From the NCBI RefSeq assembly GCF_032362555.1, contig NC_083511.1, positions 2,914,001-2,978,000 on the forward strand: a stretch of DNA of 64,000 nucleotides. Direction: 5' to 3'. Source of the stretch: Amyelois transitella. Lineage: Eukaryota; Arthropoda; Insecta; Lepidoptera; Pyralidae. The notes beneath the pieces are model-generated. The model made no database searches. It saw nothing but the letters and a program-made list of their open reading frames with translations, and had not been told where the DNA came from. Both the position numbers and the translations under genes were made by a program. Every line of letters begins with the position of its first letter. Position 1 is the first letter of the stretch. Positions 32,869 through 43,956 of the stretch are shown here, piece by piece.

Positions 32869-33733
32869 TTTTGGCTGGGATTTTATGATTTTAGGTATAC
32901 CTTTTATATATTTTATGATAAGATTTTTCTCTCCATTTTTTTTCACGCTCTTGTAGCTCGTATCTGAGATTTTTCATACATTCTTGTTCGTAAGGAGTCT
33001 TATCTGAGTAAATTTTCACTGTTTCATCTTTATTGTTTACTTTGTTCTTTAATATCGATAGTGTTACATCAGGGGATGCAAAGCAAACTTTCAATGGGCG
33101 CATTTTATTAGGATCATATTTGCCTAGTCGTATAATTTTGTCTGACTTTGGACACTCTGCATATATGGAAGATGTAATTTCGTGTACTTTCTCTCTATCA
33201 GCTTTTCTTTTTTCGGACATATCTTCACAGTGAGGTTCAGGAATACCGACTATTATTATATTCTTTTTCCGCTCTTCACGCTCTTGGAGTTCAGCAATTA
33301 GATCGTTGCACATGGTTTGAATAGCTTTTTGTGCCAGCGGTGCTGTCGGTGTACTTGATTTGACCTGTTGAAAATCATTTTCTAGGGATTTTACCTTTTC
33401 ATTTGTGGCATCAATGCTATTTGTCAAGCTAAAGATTTGAACTTTGAAATTGGCGTTTTCCGCAATCAAGTGCTGGGTTGTGTTTTTAATCTCAGTTAAT
33501 TGGTCTTTTATCGAAGAAACATTCATATTAATAGAGTCAATTTTTTCATTATGAGATTTGGCAGAATCCTTTAAGATACCCAAAATTTCTTTTTTAAATT
33601 CGATGAATTGGAATGAAAAACTATCATCTGGTACTTTTCTCTTTCGATAAGAGATATTTTTTGATTCTAAGTCTCTATCGCCCATTTTCGATAAGTCAGG
33701 TTGCGAGCTGCTATTGCCTTCCATAAAACTCAT
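32863..33733 (-). CDS. LINE copy 2 ORF1 (coiled coil plus RRM-like), one A-run frameshift
   Basis: ATG at 33731-33733 (MSFMEGNSSSQPDLSKMGDR). FRKRKVP-like RKRKVPDD is followed by heptad-rich helix to about residue 135 and an RRM-like region with NIIIVGIPEPH, KIIRLGKYDPNKMRPLKVCF. Read straight through, the frame hits a TAA at 32891-32893. Comparison with copy 1 shows one extra A in the 8-A run near 32940; without it the frame ends KGIPKIIKSQPKN and TAA at 32863-32865, matching copy 1 (VNGTPLIVKTSKN). ORF1 is therefore inferred to end next to the slippery heptamer. Confidence 0.8.
32866..32872 (-). promoter_or_regulatory. Candidate -1 frameshift site A AAA AAC before ORF1 stop
   Basis: Minus strand: CC[A AAA AAC] TAA. 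A -1 slip continues CTA ATT ACA AGA, entering ORF2. A small hairpin (TTCACC AAAAAA GGTGAA) lies about 27 nt downstream at 32822-32839. The heptamer and the stop are conserved with copy 1 although the flanking codons differ. Confidence 0.7.
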
Positions 33734-33998
33734 TTCCAAAGCGGACTATTGTTAAAACGCTCAGTTCGTCACTGTGTACGTACCTTATACGCACACTTCA
33801 TACGGGGCGTCGCTCTGATGATTCTCAGGTAATAGGCGGGATAAGGCCGAACTGTAGGTTGTCCTTTTCGCACCGTAGGTTGCTCAGTGCCCACTAGTTG
33901 GTGGGGAATCCGCGCAGAGAAGCAATGTTATATGAACTCGATAGGTGTAATGCACTTTATGATTTTTAATTATAGTTCAGAATCGTGTGACAGCGTAA

Positions 33999-35690
33999 TT
34001 ACAATCTCGGAATTAACAAATGACACGTCTGCTCACTTCGGGTGTCGGTACGCAGAAAAAAATTTTTTTCGCGTTTTTGTTTTTCCCTTTCCTTTAACTC
34101 CGCAGATTTTATTCTTTTTTGGTCACGTTCTAGCTTTCTTTTAATTTTTTGCTTTTCTTTTTCCTTTGACTCATAGTAATCTCTCCATTTTTGTGCTGAA
34201 ATAACATGTTTGTTTTTATATTTAGTCGGTTTATTAGTAAAAATTAAATGTTTTTCAAATGGATCAACTGAGATTTCTTGATTCGTTAAATTTTCTTGTT
34301 GTATTTCGTCTTCGTTGACTATCAGAATTTCGATGTCATTGTCATTAAAAGGTAAAACGTCTTTTATGTTTTTTTGAAATTGGTGTTGAAGATGCATTGT
34401 TCTTGAATGTCTTTTCGCTGTGCGCTTGTTCTGTGGAAAAATCTTTGAATTATTTGTTATACTGCCGGTTGGTGAAGAACTTGATTCTTGGTCTTTAAAA
34501 TTGTCATTGGGGTCTGTAGTAATTTCCATCAAAATACGTCTTTCGCTCTGGTGTTGTAAATTCAAGTATAAAAAGTTGATAAGTTTTATTTCGTTAAGGG
34601 ATACAAATGATCCGACATCAGGCAATGGGATATCTTCAAGCATGGTGCTGTTATTATCAACAGTTCTCTTGTCTGTACTGGATTGTTTAAGCGGACATGG
34701 AGTAGAACGTCTAGCAACTTCAGTAGAAGTTCTTGGAGTTTGGTAAGTCGATCGTCGTTTCTCCTTTATGTTATTTTTTGCCAGCTCTATTTCTCTGCAA
34801 ACTATTGCCAGATCAACACCGTTCCTTAATAAATTCATTCTTATATAAGTTATTACTTTATAGGCACCAATAAAATCTCTTTCTGTTAATTCACTTTCAC
34901 TTGTGGCTAATGACGTATTCTTTATTTATTCTTGAAAATCTTTAACACATTTTGAGAAATTCACTGCATCTACATCGAAAGGAAATAATCCACATTTACG
35001 AAATCCGTTTTTGATACTCTGTGTTAAGTTTTTATCAAGTGCTTCTTTGAACACCTTAGAAAAGTTGATTTTGGTAACCGTGCTGTTATGATTTTCCGGT
35101 CTAGATTGCCAGTCGCTCACAGTTTTTTTCCACTCTTGCTTAAGAGGCCGAATACACTTACATCGGAGTTTGGAGGCAAGGTGTATAAAATAATGTCATT
35201 ATTTTCACAAAAGTCGCTTCTACATGTGAGATTTATGTCCGTCTACAAATAATATTACTGGCTTTTTTATATTGCTTTTATCGAGCCAGCTATTAAAATC
35301 GTTTGCTATATATTCGTAGAAAACGTCGGAACGCATCCAGCCGGTTTCCGTTTTTCCTATGACCCATCTTTCCGGCATGTTTTCTACCACTGCTTCAGGC
35401 GGTCTTACGTACGGGAACACAACGGAGGACACATTTTTCCCGATGCAGTCATTGTTATGAGAACAGTAAGGTTTTCTTTCTCGTTGCCCCTTTTTACGGT
35501 ATAAACATTTTTATAACCCTTAGGTGCTTACACTTTTCCTGTGGATGGACACAAAGATACTCCAGTTTCATCGCCATTTAGTATGTGGTCAGGATCTTCA
35601 ACATATCCTCCAATCTTCTTTCAGCAATAAACGATTCCAGTTCTGCAAACCATTTCCTGATCGAACGCTCTTTGACTGATTCTCTAGCTT
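33999..35690 (-). pseudogene. Tigger/jerky-like transposase 1 (DDE_1)
   Basis: Blocks in order: RESVKERSIRKWFAELESFI, DPDHILNGDETGVSLCPSTG (then a stop at about 35530), PKGYKNVYTVKRGNEKENLT, VVFPYVRPPEAVVENMPERW, KTETGWMRSDVFYEYIANDF, PVILFVDGHKSHM, a deletion, SDWQSRPENHNSTVTKINFS, IKNGFRKCGLFPFDVDAVNF, and a 279-codon C-terminal frame (34838-33999) rich in Lys/Glu helix near its end. Both Asp-containing landmarks (GDET, DGHKSH) are present, but there are several shifts. The HTH N-terminus is missing at the junction with transposase 2. Confidence 0.85.
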
Positions 35691-37438
35691 TATTAATTGG
35701 ACTTGACGAAACGTGGTCTTAGTCTTCTTTATGGACTTAAAGCCTTGTATAACCAGTTTATTTTCAGAAATATCTTCAATGGAGCACACGTAATTAAAGG
35801 ACTTTTTGCCCTTTTTAGACGCAAATTTGGCCAAAATAAATTGTCCTATTACGGGCTTCCTTGGCTCCGTGGCTTCAGATTCGCAATCAGTGATATCATC
35901 CACATTTTCTCCATGATATGATTGCAGATTGGCTATGGACAGAAGACAAGGCGAAGTTTGTAGTCTTGATTGTTTAGGCTCTAAAGCTTCAACATTTTGA
36001 CTCTCAGAACACGATGGTTCATCAATTGTAGAGATACTTTTCCCAGGTTCAACTAGCAATCTCTTCCTCTTTCTTGTTGGTTCTGATTGTTGTCCAAACC
36101 GTCTTTCCTTCAGAAAATTGGTAAGTGAGTCACGGATAGTATTTTCCAATTCAGGAGAAGGAGAATCACGAGGTAGTTTAATAAGCTAAGTAAGCTTAAA
36201 ACCCTTTCTCTGTCAAATGGGTAAATACCAGTAGCTTTGAAACTACTTATCAAATCTCTTTTGATAGCAGATGTTTCCGCAAGTGAGTCGTTGACATTTT
36301 TTGCCAGCTTTTTGTCCATATTTTGCAGGGCTTGCTTTAATAAGTTCGGGAAGGCTTCTTTAGGTACGGCTACAGTACGTAAGTTTGATTGTTTCCACTG
36401 TTCAAGGGTTTGTCTCCATGCTAACTTTAATGGTCGGAAGAACTCTACGTCCAGTGGCTGGCTCAGATGTGTCGAATTAGGTACTAGGCAAACGAAGCTA
36501 ATGTTGTTTGCTGCACAAGCAGCTAGTATATCTTCATCAATATGGGACGACAAATTGTCACCGATCAACACCTTTTCCCCTTCTATTGGCATGAGGCAAA
36601 AAGCAAGTCATAAACCAGTCTCGAAAAGTTGGTGTATCAATCCAACCACTAACGGTCCTATTGTACCTACTTCCGCGGCTGCAGCATGGGTCTTCGCAAC
36701 ACGGTTTTGCTACAATCCCCCTTTCCTTCCATGTATCATACAAATGTATGCTTTTATATATGACATACGGTGGCAATAATGTGCCGTCTGCCGAACCACA
36801 AAACATCACTGTTGTACAACTCTTGGAAAAATTCATAACGTTTTCAGGATACTTTACGCCTCTTCTATAAATGCATATTTCTTTCCTGGGTCGTCAGCCA
36901 TATTAGACTCGTCGTAATTAAAAATGTTTGAAGGTGGTACGTTTTCTATTTCGTGGTGCAGGTTGTCGAAATATTTATTCATTGATGTCCGCCCTACTGT
37001 CGCTCTAGACCTCTTAATATTAGTTGTGAGTCTTTGACCATAGGAACTTTTATGTCGCTTCAAGATACTTGCAGCCCATTCAACGCCTGGTAAGTAGTTC
37101 TCAAACCTTTGGATCGTCTTGCCCTGTTTATCTAAGTAAGACTTAGCGAACATTTGAAGGTCTAGGAGTGTCAGTGGAAACCCCCAATCGCCACATGTGG
37201 CCGCAGCACGTAATATTGCGACTTCCTCTTGATGGTTGAAAACAGGTTGGCCATCCGGGGTTCTACCATGTAGACCCTTATATTTGTTGTACAAGGTCCC
37301 AAATGGAATTTTATATTGTATTGAAGCTGCATTTATGGTAAGTTCGTCATTTGAAATTTTCTCTATGGCTTCTTCCAAGGTCTCTTCGGTATAATTTTTA
37401 TAATTGGTACCCGCGGTCTTTTTATAATTACGAACCAT
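35690..37438 (-). pseudogene. Tigger/jerky-like transposase 2 (DDE_1)
   Basis: ATG at 37436-37438: MVRNYKKTAG, HTH with LTINAASIQYKIPFGTLYNK, CENP-B-like region SYLDKQGKTIQRFENYLPGV, IENVPPSNIFNYDESNMADD, frameshift near 36850, SKSCTTVMFCGSADGTLLPP, SGWIDTPTFRDWFMTCFLPH, shift near 36580, KVLIGDNLSSHIDEDILAAC, PNSTHLSQPLDVEFFRPLK, SSFKATGIYPFDRERVL, shift near 36150, and a C-terminal domain ending GFKSIKKTKTTFRQVQ. A nearly complete gene with about three single frameshifts, so relatively recent decay. It joins transposase 1 directly at about 35690. Confidence 0.88.
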
Positions 37439-37664
37439 ATCCAAAACCTACAAAAAGACTTTTTGTAGGTTAAAGGGGTTAGTTTGATAATCACGAGGCT
37501 AGATTGATATCTATCAATGTCAACAAAAATGATAATAGAAAACAATATGGCGTTTATAGGTTAGAAATTTAAATGTATTTTGGCTCATAAAGATGCGCAT
37601 AATTACATTATAAAAACATTGTAAAACAAATAGTTATACTCACGTTTGTAAACACGAAGTTTTA

Positions 37665-37930
37665 AAAAAAAATTGGACCAAGTACGCGTGCGATTGTCAA
37701 TCGCAACTCTCTCGGCAATCGATCATTGTAAACTCGACGTTTCATGTGCGGCAAAACTAAACTGTAAGCAAGGTTCTGAAGAAATTGTGCTCTAGGAATA
37801 TCACGAACAGCAGTGCAGGTCTTGTACAGAGCATACGCGTTGACTCCACTCAAATCCAAGATTCTGAAAAAAATTGCGAGCGGCCAACGCCTGGTTCTAC
37901 GATTTGATGAATAATTGGAACATTTTTTGT
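37665..37930 (-). pseudogene. piggyBac-type transposase, C-terminal fragment
   Basis: NYSSNRRTRRWPLAIFFRIL then DLSGVNAYALYKTCTAVRDI and RAQFLQNLAYSLVLPHMKRR match the post-catalytic region of piggyBac-like transposases (RRWPxxxFxxxLDxxxVNAYxLY). No other part of this copy is nearby. Downstream GC-poor stretch 37439-37664 shows nothing. Confidence 0.8.
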
Positions 37931-37939
37931 CAATTTCAT

Positions 37940-38650
37940 CAACACCCCCTTTTGTTTAATTGTAATCTATTATTATTTCCGGTTTTTTTGACAGTGAATC
38001 CAATTGCTTTGTGTGGTGCATTAAAGACTAGGTAGCGATAACCTTGAGGCGTCGTAGGTAGCGGTCCGACGATGTCCACGTGTACGTGTCGAAAACGTTC
38101 AGTTGGCGGGAATTTCGAAACTGCGCTGTAGGCATGGCTTTGAATCTTGTTTTTTTGACAGTCGATGCAGCTTTTCGTCCATCTTGAGATGTCGCTATTC
38201 ATCGAGGGCCAAAAATATTTCTGAGATGCATTCTTCCGTGTTGTGCGTGTACCGGGGTGGTTGATGTTGTGTACACTCTTGAATACTTCTTCACGATATT
38301 TTTCAGGGATGTATGGTCGTATATTCGATGTTGATGTTTCGCAGTAGAGTTCGACGTCGGTGTTGGGGATGATGATTTTCTTGAGACAGATGTTGTCTTG
38401 TTTTTGTAAGTCGGGTACAGATGTGTCTTCGTGTTGGGCTTTTGCAATTTCTTCGTAATTAATTGTAGACGGGAACGATACTGCTTCTATGCGACTTAGG
38501 GCATTGGCTACGATGTTGTTTTTTCCGCTCACATGGCGTATGTCGGTTGTAAACTCGCTGATGAATAGGAGTTGTCGGGTACGGCGTGGCGTTTCTGTAG
38601 TCGACGTTATTTTGTGCATAGCGAACGTAAGCGTTGTGTTGGTTTTGTCA
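37940..38650 (-). pseudogene. Ty3/gypsy RNase H tail and integrase N-terminus
   Basis: LTFAMHKITSTTETPRRTRQ and TDIRHVSGKNNIVANALSRI form the end of RNase H; then an HHCC integrase zinc domain (VHNINHPGTRTTRKNASQKY, CIDCQKNK) and FRHVHVDIVGPLP with the first core Asp. The frame ends at 37939, before the rest of the integrase core. The junction at about 38650 with the next feature appears to join two different gypsy families, since RNase H sequence here follows a segment that normally lies after RNase H. Confidence 0.85.
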
Positions 38651-38708
38651 TCTTTGTTATCTATTCTTTCGACGTCATTTAATATACATAACCTGGGCCC
38701 TTTATAGT

Positions 38709-39104
38709 TTATATTTTTTTTATTTCACTCGCTAGTTTATATCCAAATTCTTCAGTATATTTATTCTTTATAAAATATATTTCGCTTATATTTATTTGTT
38801 TTGCGAAATTACACAGCTCTCGCACAAATTCGTCTCGCGTAACTTGTGTTCGAGAAGCTGGATTTATAAAAATTATATTTTCTTGTAATACGTATATAAG
38901 TATCTTACTTTCACATGTTATCTTATTCTGTTTTCTTGATTTATTAAAATTATTACTGTCTATAAATCCGAGTTCTGTTGCGTCCTTCGGCTTAATATTA
39001 ATTTCCACGATTTTCGGTTGATCAGGCCGATCGTCTGTAGAAATAAATTTTCTATAGTAGTTAGCGAATGCGACGAATCGTCTTGTTTCATCGGCATTTT
39101 ATGG
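38709..39104 (-). pseudogene. Ty3/gypsy pol: RT thumb end and post-RNase H spacer
   Basis: Starts NADETRRFVAFANYYRKFI, the end of gypsy RT, then after an apparent deletion of the connection and RNase H domains continues EINIKPKDATELGFIDSNNF and FINPASRTQVTRDEFVREL, a spacer known in one insect gypsy group between RNase H and integrase. Stops at 38709. The RT half is on the other side of the MULE insertion at 39113-42436, and the frame resumes there as LGNIVSSDGVLPDPEKIKII. Confidence 0.75.
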
Positions 39105-39319
39105 TACGGGATGGTAACCTATCACAAACTAGATTTGTTTTTCTTCGATTTTTATTTGTTCGAAAACGGTACAACGAAGTTTTAAATGCCAAATGGGTTC
39201 TTTACCATATTTTCTGTTTATATAAATCCAATAAATATATTTTTCGTCTTCAAAAAAAAACTATCTACCGAAAATCAAAGTATGTAATTTTTATTTGAAA
39301 ATTTATTTGGTAACAAGAA

Positions 39320-39605
39320 TTTTATTTTCTAGAAGTATTAATGATAGAAATAACTTCTTCCAAATTATTATTCACACAGATTTTCAATAACTTCTATTTT
39401 ATTAACAGTAATTTCGTACATGCAGGATTAATATATTATAATAAATGACACTTATTTAAGTAACAATAATATAAGTAACAATAACTTTATTTTCTAGAAG
39501 TGTTAACAATAGAGGTAACTTCTTCTAAATTATTATTTATACAGATTTTAAATAACTTCAATTTAATTAACAGTAATTGTGTAAATGCAGAATTAATATA
39601 TAACA
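39320..39605 (+). repeat. Tandem duplication (~125 bp units) in MULE 3' region
   Basis: 39320-39445 and 39483-39605 share ttattttctagaagt, taacttctt, attattatt, cagattt, aataacttc and cagtaatt in order. The unit overlaps the C-terminal coding end of the transposase. Confidence 0.7.
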
Positions 39606-41145
39606 ATATTCAAATTATTTTTGAAATTTCTTTCAAGTATTTTATTTCATTAAGATTTTCTTTAATTTCTATTATTTTTTTCAATTTTTCATCTTTAATG
39701 ATATACTTTCTTCTTTTTTTTTCAGGCGGTGATCCGCATAACATCTTTTCTATCTCTGATTCCTTTATTATTGTCTCTTTTATAAGTTCTTTTATAAGGT
39801 GATAAAATCCGGGAGATTTTTTATCTATTATTTGGTTAATGTGATGATGCCAAGCCAAGCTTCCGCTGAATTTTGAGTTCGTGGCAATTTTAATGTATTT
39901 ATCAACTCGCAGCTCCAAAATTCCGGAATATATCTTGCGGGGGCACTGCAAGTGCCACTAACATAATTTTCTTCAAACCAATGGGCTAAAGAAATAATAT
40001 CATCGTCGTCTGAAAAAAAAAAACAATAGTAAAAATTAAAACTTGCCATGTTATATGTATAGCAAAGTATAAAAATGAGACGTAAAAAATGTAGTTATAT
40101 ATTTACCTTTATAACTGACGAGTAATTTATTAAAATATATAGGAATCTCGTTCGGAGGCAAAAAACTCAGTGCCAAAAGACATTTTACATCTGTTTTAAA
40201 CTTTATATCACTTGCATATCTTTGTGTTAAACCCCTTTGTTGAACTTGCCGATATAATATTTGCCCGAGATGAAAGTGGCAGCCATGTAGTATCACATTC
40301 TCAAAATTAGATTTTAAACTTTGGATTGCCGCCTTTTCGAAGTCCAAAATACATATTTTTGGATGAAATTCTAAATCATTTTCCACTCCGTATTCTTGTA
40401 ATAATTCAAATATCATGTCGTATGTTTTCTTATCTTTGTTTGTGCATAAACAATACAGTAAAGGGAACGTTTTTGTTTTATTTCCTGTTACTGATAAATT
40501 ACCATGTATGGTGTATAATTGTTGAAATATGTGTGGCACAATCTTAAATGTACCATCAAGGACCCAAAAATCTGCTTGTTGCAATAATTGCATCATGTTT
40601 TTCGTTGACAGTAACAAAATTCGCTTATTATTATTGTAAATCCGATCTTTGATGACAAAACATTGACCATTTATTTGCATTTCACTTTCATCTATTTCAA
40701 ATAAAATATCAGTGGGCTCTTTCTTTTTTGGGACCTTTGATCTAGCTCTATACATCACCTGCTTAAGAGCTGATTGACTAGGTAAATGATCTAGAAATTC
40801 TGGAGTGCAATCACTTTGATTATTTTGCAAAATTTGGCATACCTTTAATCCGGTTCTTGCATCCTCTTTCAATTTTTGCCTAAAATCCGAGATTTCTTTA
40901 TCAAGTGGATTTGGCTCATGATTGTGCTTATTACTGCATTTTAAAACATTATGTATCATATCATTTGCACTATTTACTTCTGTAACTAATGTTGCACAAC
41001 ATTTATAAATGTAGTGTTTTCGTGAATCACAGCACCAGTAAAATTTAGTATTGTTCACTTTGTTTTTATAATAACTGAATCCTTCATAATGTAATTTTAA
41101 TCCACCTCTATTGGATTTATACACTTTTGCTAAATTATCAGACAT
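39605..41145 (-). pseudogene. MULE transposase with FLYWCH zinc finger, two exons
   Basis: ATG at 41143-41145 (MSDNLAKVYKSNRGGLKLHY). FLYWCH finger at about residues 15-75 (YYKNK...FYWCC...CCATL...HNHEP). MULE domain: DFWVLDGTFKIVPHIFQQLY (first Asp), ICILDFEKAAIQSL (second), ILHGCHFHLGQILYRQVQQ (C/H motif). Exon 1 ends AAAG/GTAAAT at 40107; exon 2 starts 40013 after tttttttcag (DDDDIISLAHWFEENY, IPEFWSCELINT, QNSAEAW with the third acidic residue). A 5-bp tandem duplication (TTGGC, about 39850-39859) shifts the frame just after this Glu; the rest (HHHINQIIDKKSPGFYHLIK) is readable to about 39605. Otherwise intact. Confidence 0.88.
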
Positions 41146-41599
41146 TTTAATAATAATGATAAACAACAATATGTGTATGAGATGTTTAGACAGACAATGA
41201 TGTTTATTATCTAACTACCGTAAAAATAATTAATAATATTAATTTTACAGCAACACAACAAAAAATGTTTTTGCTCCATTTATTTTACCAGGCTAAATGT
41301 TTTACTTTAGAAGATTAACACTATGTATTTAAACATTACGTTTTTGGATTACTCTATATCACATTTGAATCTTGTGACAGAGCGCTATAGGTAGGTTTAG
41401 GTTGCGGCGGGGTGGCCCTTGGGCCTTGGGGGTAACCTATCACAAACTAGATTTGATTTTCAATAACTTCTATTTTATTAGGACCCTAAAGGCCGAAGTA
41501 AAGTGAACCTGTAGAGTTATAAAAATAATAAGTGTTAGCGAAAAACAGCGCCGTAATTTTTTGAATGATTCATTAAATATAATATAAATATATATGTCA

Positions 41600-41919
41600 C
41601 AGTCAAAACTCTTAACCAGTCAAAAGTACTATTGACTAGCACTTAACCAGTCAAAAGTACTATTGACTAGCAAAATCAGTTAAAAGTACTTTTGACCGTT
41701 GCTGCATGAAGCAGGTACGCGCTCTTACTAACAAATAAGTAGTCGTATTCTTTTCGGACATTGTTCTCAGACGCGACATGCATGTGATAGGTTCGAAGGG
41801 TGATCGCGAGCGCAGCGAGCGATCACCCTTCGAGTGTTAGGTATTTTTTTTGTAAACCACCCAAAAAGCTTTTTTGTTGCTAGTCAAAAGTACTTTTGAC
41901 TGGTTAAGAGTTTTGACTG
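41600..41919. mobile_element. 320-bp MITE nested in the MULE
   Basis: Inverted ends cagtcaaaactcttaacc / ggttaagagttttgactg. The left end contains an exact tandem duplication of a 30-bp unit (acttaaccagtcaaaagtac...). A 14-bp-arm hairpin (cgaagggtgatcgc / gcgatcacccttcg) lies in the middle at about 41797-41833. Confidence 0.8.
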
Positions 41920-41924
41920 CAACA

Positions 41925-42080
41925 TATACATGGATAAATCACACAGATTGAGCCAAACCCAAAGTAAGTTCAAAACTTGTGTTATGGGATACTAACTCAA
42001 CGATACTATATTTTATAACAAATACTTAAATAAATAAACACCCAAGACCCGGATCAATCAGAAAAAGTTCATTTACACAC
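41925..42080 (-). repeat. Dispersed repeat, inverted copy of 8155-8310
   Basis: Contains cacagattgagcc, aagtaagttcaaaacttgtg, atactaactcaacgatacta and aagacccgg in the reverse order and complement of 8155-8310. Confidence 0.65.
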
Positions 42081-42444
42081 AAATAGAACATAACTACAAA
42101 GTATATACTCTGTATATATAAACATTTTGGATTTCAAAATTATGATTGAACTTATTTGGTATTTGTCATGTTGTATTTTAATAATAGCGAAAATAATTTT
42201 TAGTTTAAATAATTATTTTCTTTATGAAACGTACAGAAATAGTATCATCGGTTTAACGTTAGGTTGCAATGCAAAGCATATACATTTCAAAAATATAACC
42301 ACCGAAAATCGGAATTTCAACCAGATGGAATAAGATATTTCGGTCAAATGAAAATATTGAAAATAAAAAAAATTACGAAACGTTTTTGGTATTTTCAAAT
42401 TCGTAACTAAAGAATTCTAGTTTGTGATAGGTAACCTACGGGAT

Positions 42445-43580
42445 AACTTTTAATAATTTTAATTTTTTCTGGGTCTGGCAATACACCGTCACTCGATACG
42501 ATATTTCCGAGATACAATTTTACATTTACAATTCTTTTTTTAGAAAATTACATTTAGCGGGATTTAATTTTAAGTTTGCGTGCCTCAGTCTATCGAAAAC
42601 AAGTAAAAGATTTTTGTTATGATCAATTAATTTTTTTCCCATTATTATCAAATCGTCAAGGTATACTAAAAATTTTTCGTAAGATAAACCTGCCATTGCC
42701 ATGGTCATCCTACGAGAAAATGAACTGGGACTGGTCTTTAATCCCATGGGCATTCTCCGCATTTGAAGTTGAGAGCCTGCGCAAAAAGATGTAAATTTTC
42801 TACTGTCTTTCTCAAGACGCACATTAAAAAATCCTTGATTTAAGTCTAAATGACTGAAATATATACAGCCGTTAAGCGAATCTAATATTTCCGTTATATT
42901 TGGAAGTGGAAATTTATCATCTTGGATACAGTTGTTCAATTTCCGATAGTCTATGACCAAGCGCCACTTCTTTTCCCCACTTGAGTCAGATTTTTAGTGA
43001 CCAGCAAAACTGGACTGGACCACTCGCTACTACAAGTTTCTATAATGCCTTGCTCCAATAAATCATTAACTTGTTTTTTAACTAATTTTTTTGTGCATGC
43101 GGAAGTCTATAAGGCTTTGTATACACTGGAGTAACACCGGGTTTTAAAGTTATTTTATGTTCGTATAATTTTGTTGTGGTCAATTTATCGCCTGAAAGAT
43201 AGAAAATATCGGAATATTTAGCACAAATTGATTCAATTGAGTTGCGCTCTTCTTTATTCAAGTTATTAAGATTTATCGAATTTAATAATTTTTTAACACG
43301 TTCTGCTTTAGTACTAGTTTCCTGAAATATACACATCTCGTAATCACTGGCTTTAAGTAAGGTGGGAAATACTTCTTTTAAATTTAAATCCGATTCAGTA
43401 GTGTTTAAAATGCGAATAGGTATTTTCCATTAGTAGGTTTTACTAAACAACTCGCAATAAAGATCCCATCTTGCAGTTAGTTAGTGCGACAACTAACCAC
43501 ACATTCCTCAGTTTCACACGTATCGATAAAATGTATAGACTCAGATCTTGAAGGAACAGAAATATGTGTGTCAAAAAGTT
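42445..43580 (-). pseudogene. Ty3/gypsy pol: protease-RT linker and RT
   Basis: From 43580: PSRSESIHFIDTCETEECVV, a stop, LQDGIFIASCLVKPTNGK, then 43336-43082 (SICAKYSDIFYLSGDKL, KPYRLPHAQK), LLEQGIIETCSSEWSSPVLL, frameshift near 42995, LVIDYRKLNNCIQDDKFPLP, YFSHLDLNQGFFNVRLEKDS, RMPMGLKTSPSSF, FLVYLDDLIIMG (catalytic pair), LKLNPAKCNFL, shift near 42525, LGNIVSSDGVLPDPEK, SYPV at the MULE junction. Gag and most of protease are missing between the leader ORFs and 43580. Not translatable as is. Confidence 0.88.
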
Positions 43581-43597
43581 CCTCTATTTGGGTACAT

Positions 43598-43807
43598 TTA
43601 AAGTTTTAGTACACTACTCTCAAGTGTGCTTTTTAACTCAGAATATTTATTTAAAAATGTATTGTACTCTTCTACTAATTCGTCAGCCTCTTTTATCTTT
43701 GACACAATGATATGGCCTTTTTTACGACTTGGGCCTATTTTAATAAGATATTTTCTTATTTGTTGAAGGCTGGAATACAATAATCTTAAATTGTCTAATT
43801 CTGCCAT
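43598..43807 (-). CDS. Gypsy leader ORF (MAELDNL-type, 69 aa), copy 1
   Basis: Small helical, Lys-rich protein beginning MAELDNLRLLYSSLQQIRK. I recall homologues at the same place, between LTR and pol, in one insect Ty3/gypsy group; it may be the start of a gag-like ORF. The frame ends at 43598 and the following DNA already belongs to the protease-RT linker, so the rest of gag is deleted. Copy 2 at 49504-49713 differs by one residue (Leu to Phe). Confidence 0.5.
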   Translation of the reverse strand: MAELDNLRLLYSSLQQIRKYLIKIGPSRKKGHIIVSKIKEADELVEEYNTFLNKYSELKSTLESSVLKL

Positions 43808-43956
43808 AACAAATATTTAAAAATATTACAATACATACCCTTAACTGCTTATATAACTATACCGCGATTATATATTATTTTTAGATATACGACTATGTAG
43901 ATACATTACACACGCAAAACACGAATACGCGCACTTTATTCACTGTTTCACCACTT

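Larger units (their letters stand above)
29930..33930 (-). mobile_element. LINE copy 2, near full length
   Basis: Encodes ORF1 and an uninterrupted ORF2 of over 960 codons. The 3' end is near 29930 in TATATA-rich DNA and the 5' end near 33930, both approximate because no target duplication could be fixed. Same family type as copy 1 at 17667-21408 and opposite to it, with clearly diverged proteins. A GC-rich 5' UTR precedes ORF1. Confidence 0.85.
39113..42436. mobile_element. Complete MULE element in gypsy RT, 8-bp target duplication
   Basis: Inverted ends GGTAACCTATCACAAACTAG at 39113 and its complement ending 42436 are flanked by the direct repeat TACGGGAT (39105-39112 and 42437-42444). Removing 3,324 bp plus one repeat restores the gypsy RT frame. 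Inside: a FLYWCH/MULE transposase gene (-), a 320-bp MITE, a dispersed repeat and a third copy of the terminal sequence at 41429-41450 in direct orientation. 41170-41599 holds no gene. Confidence 0.92.

Noticed and set aside
38709..39008. A stand-alone 100-residue hypothetical gene
   Set aside because: Its upstream frame carries RT sequence (FVAFANYYRKFI) and its content matches a spacer in gypsy pol as I recall it.
41797..41833. GC-rich hairpin as a bacterial-type terminator
   Set aside because: It is the centre of a MITE in a eukaryotic context and has no adjoining T-run.
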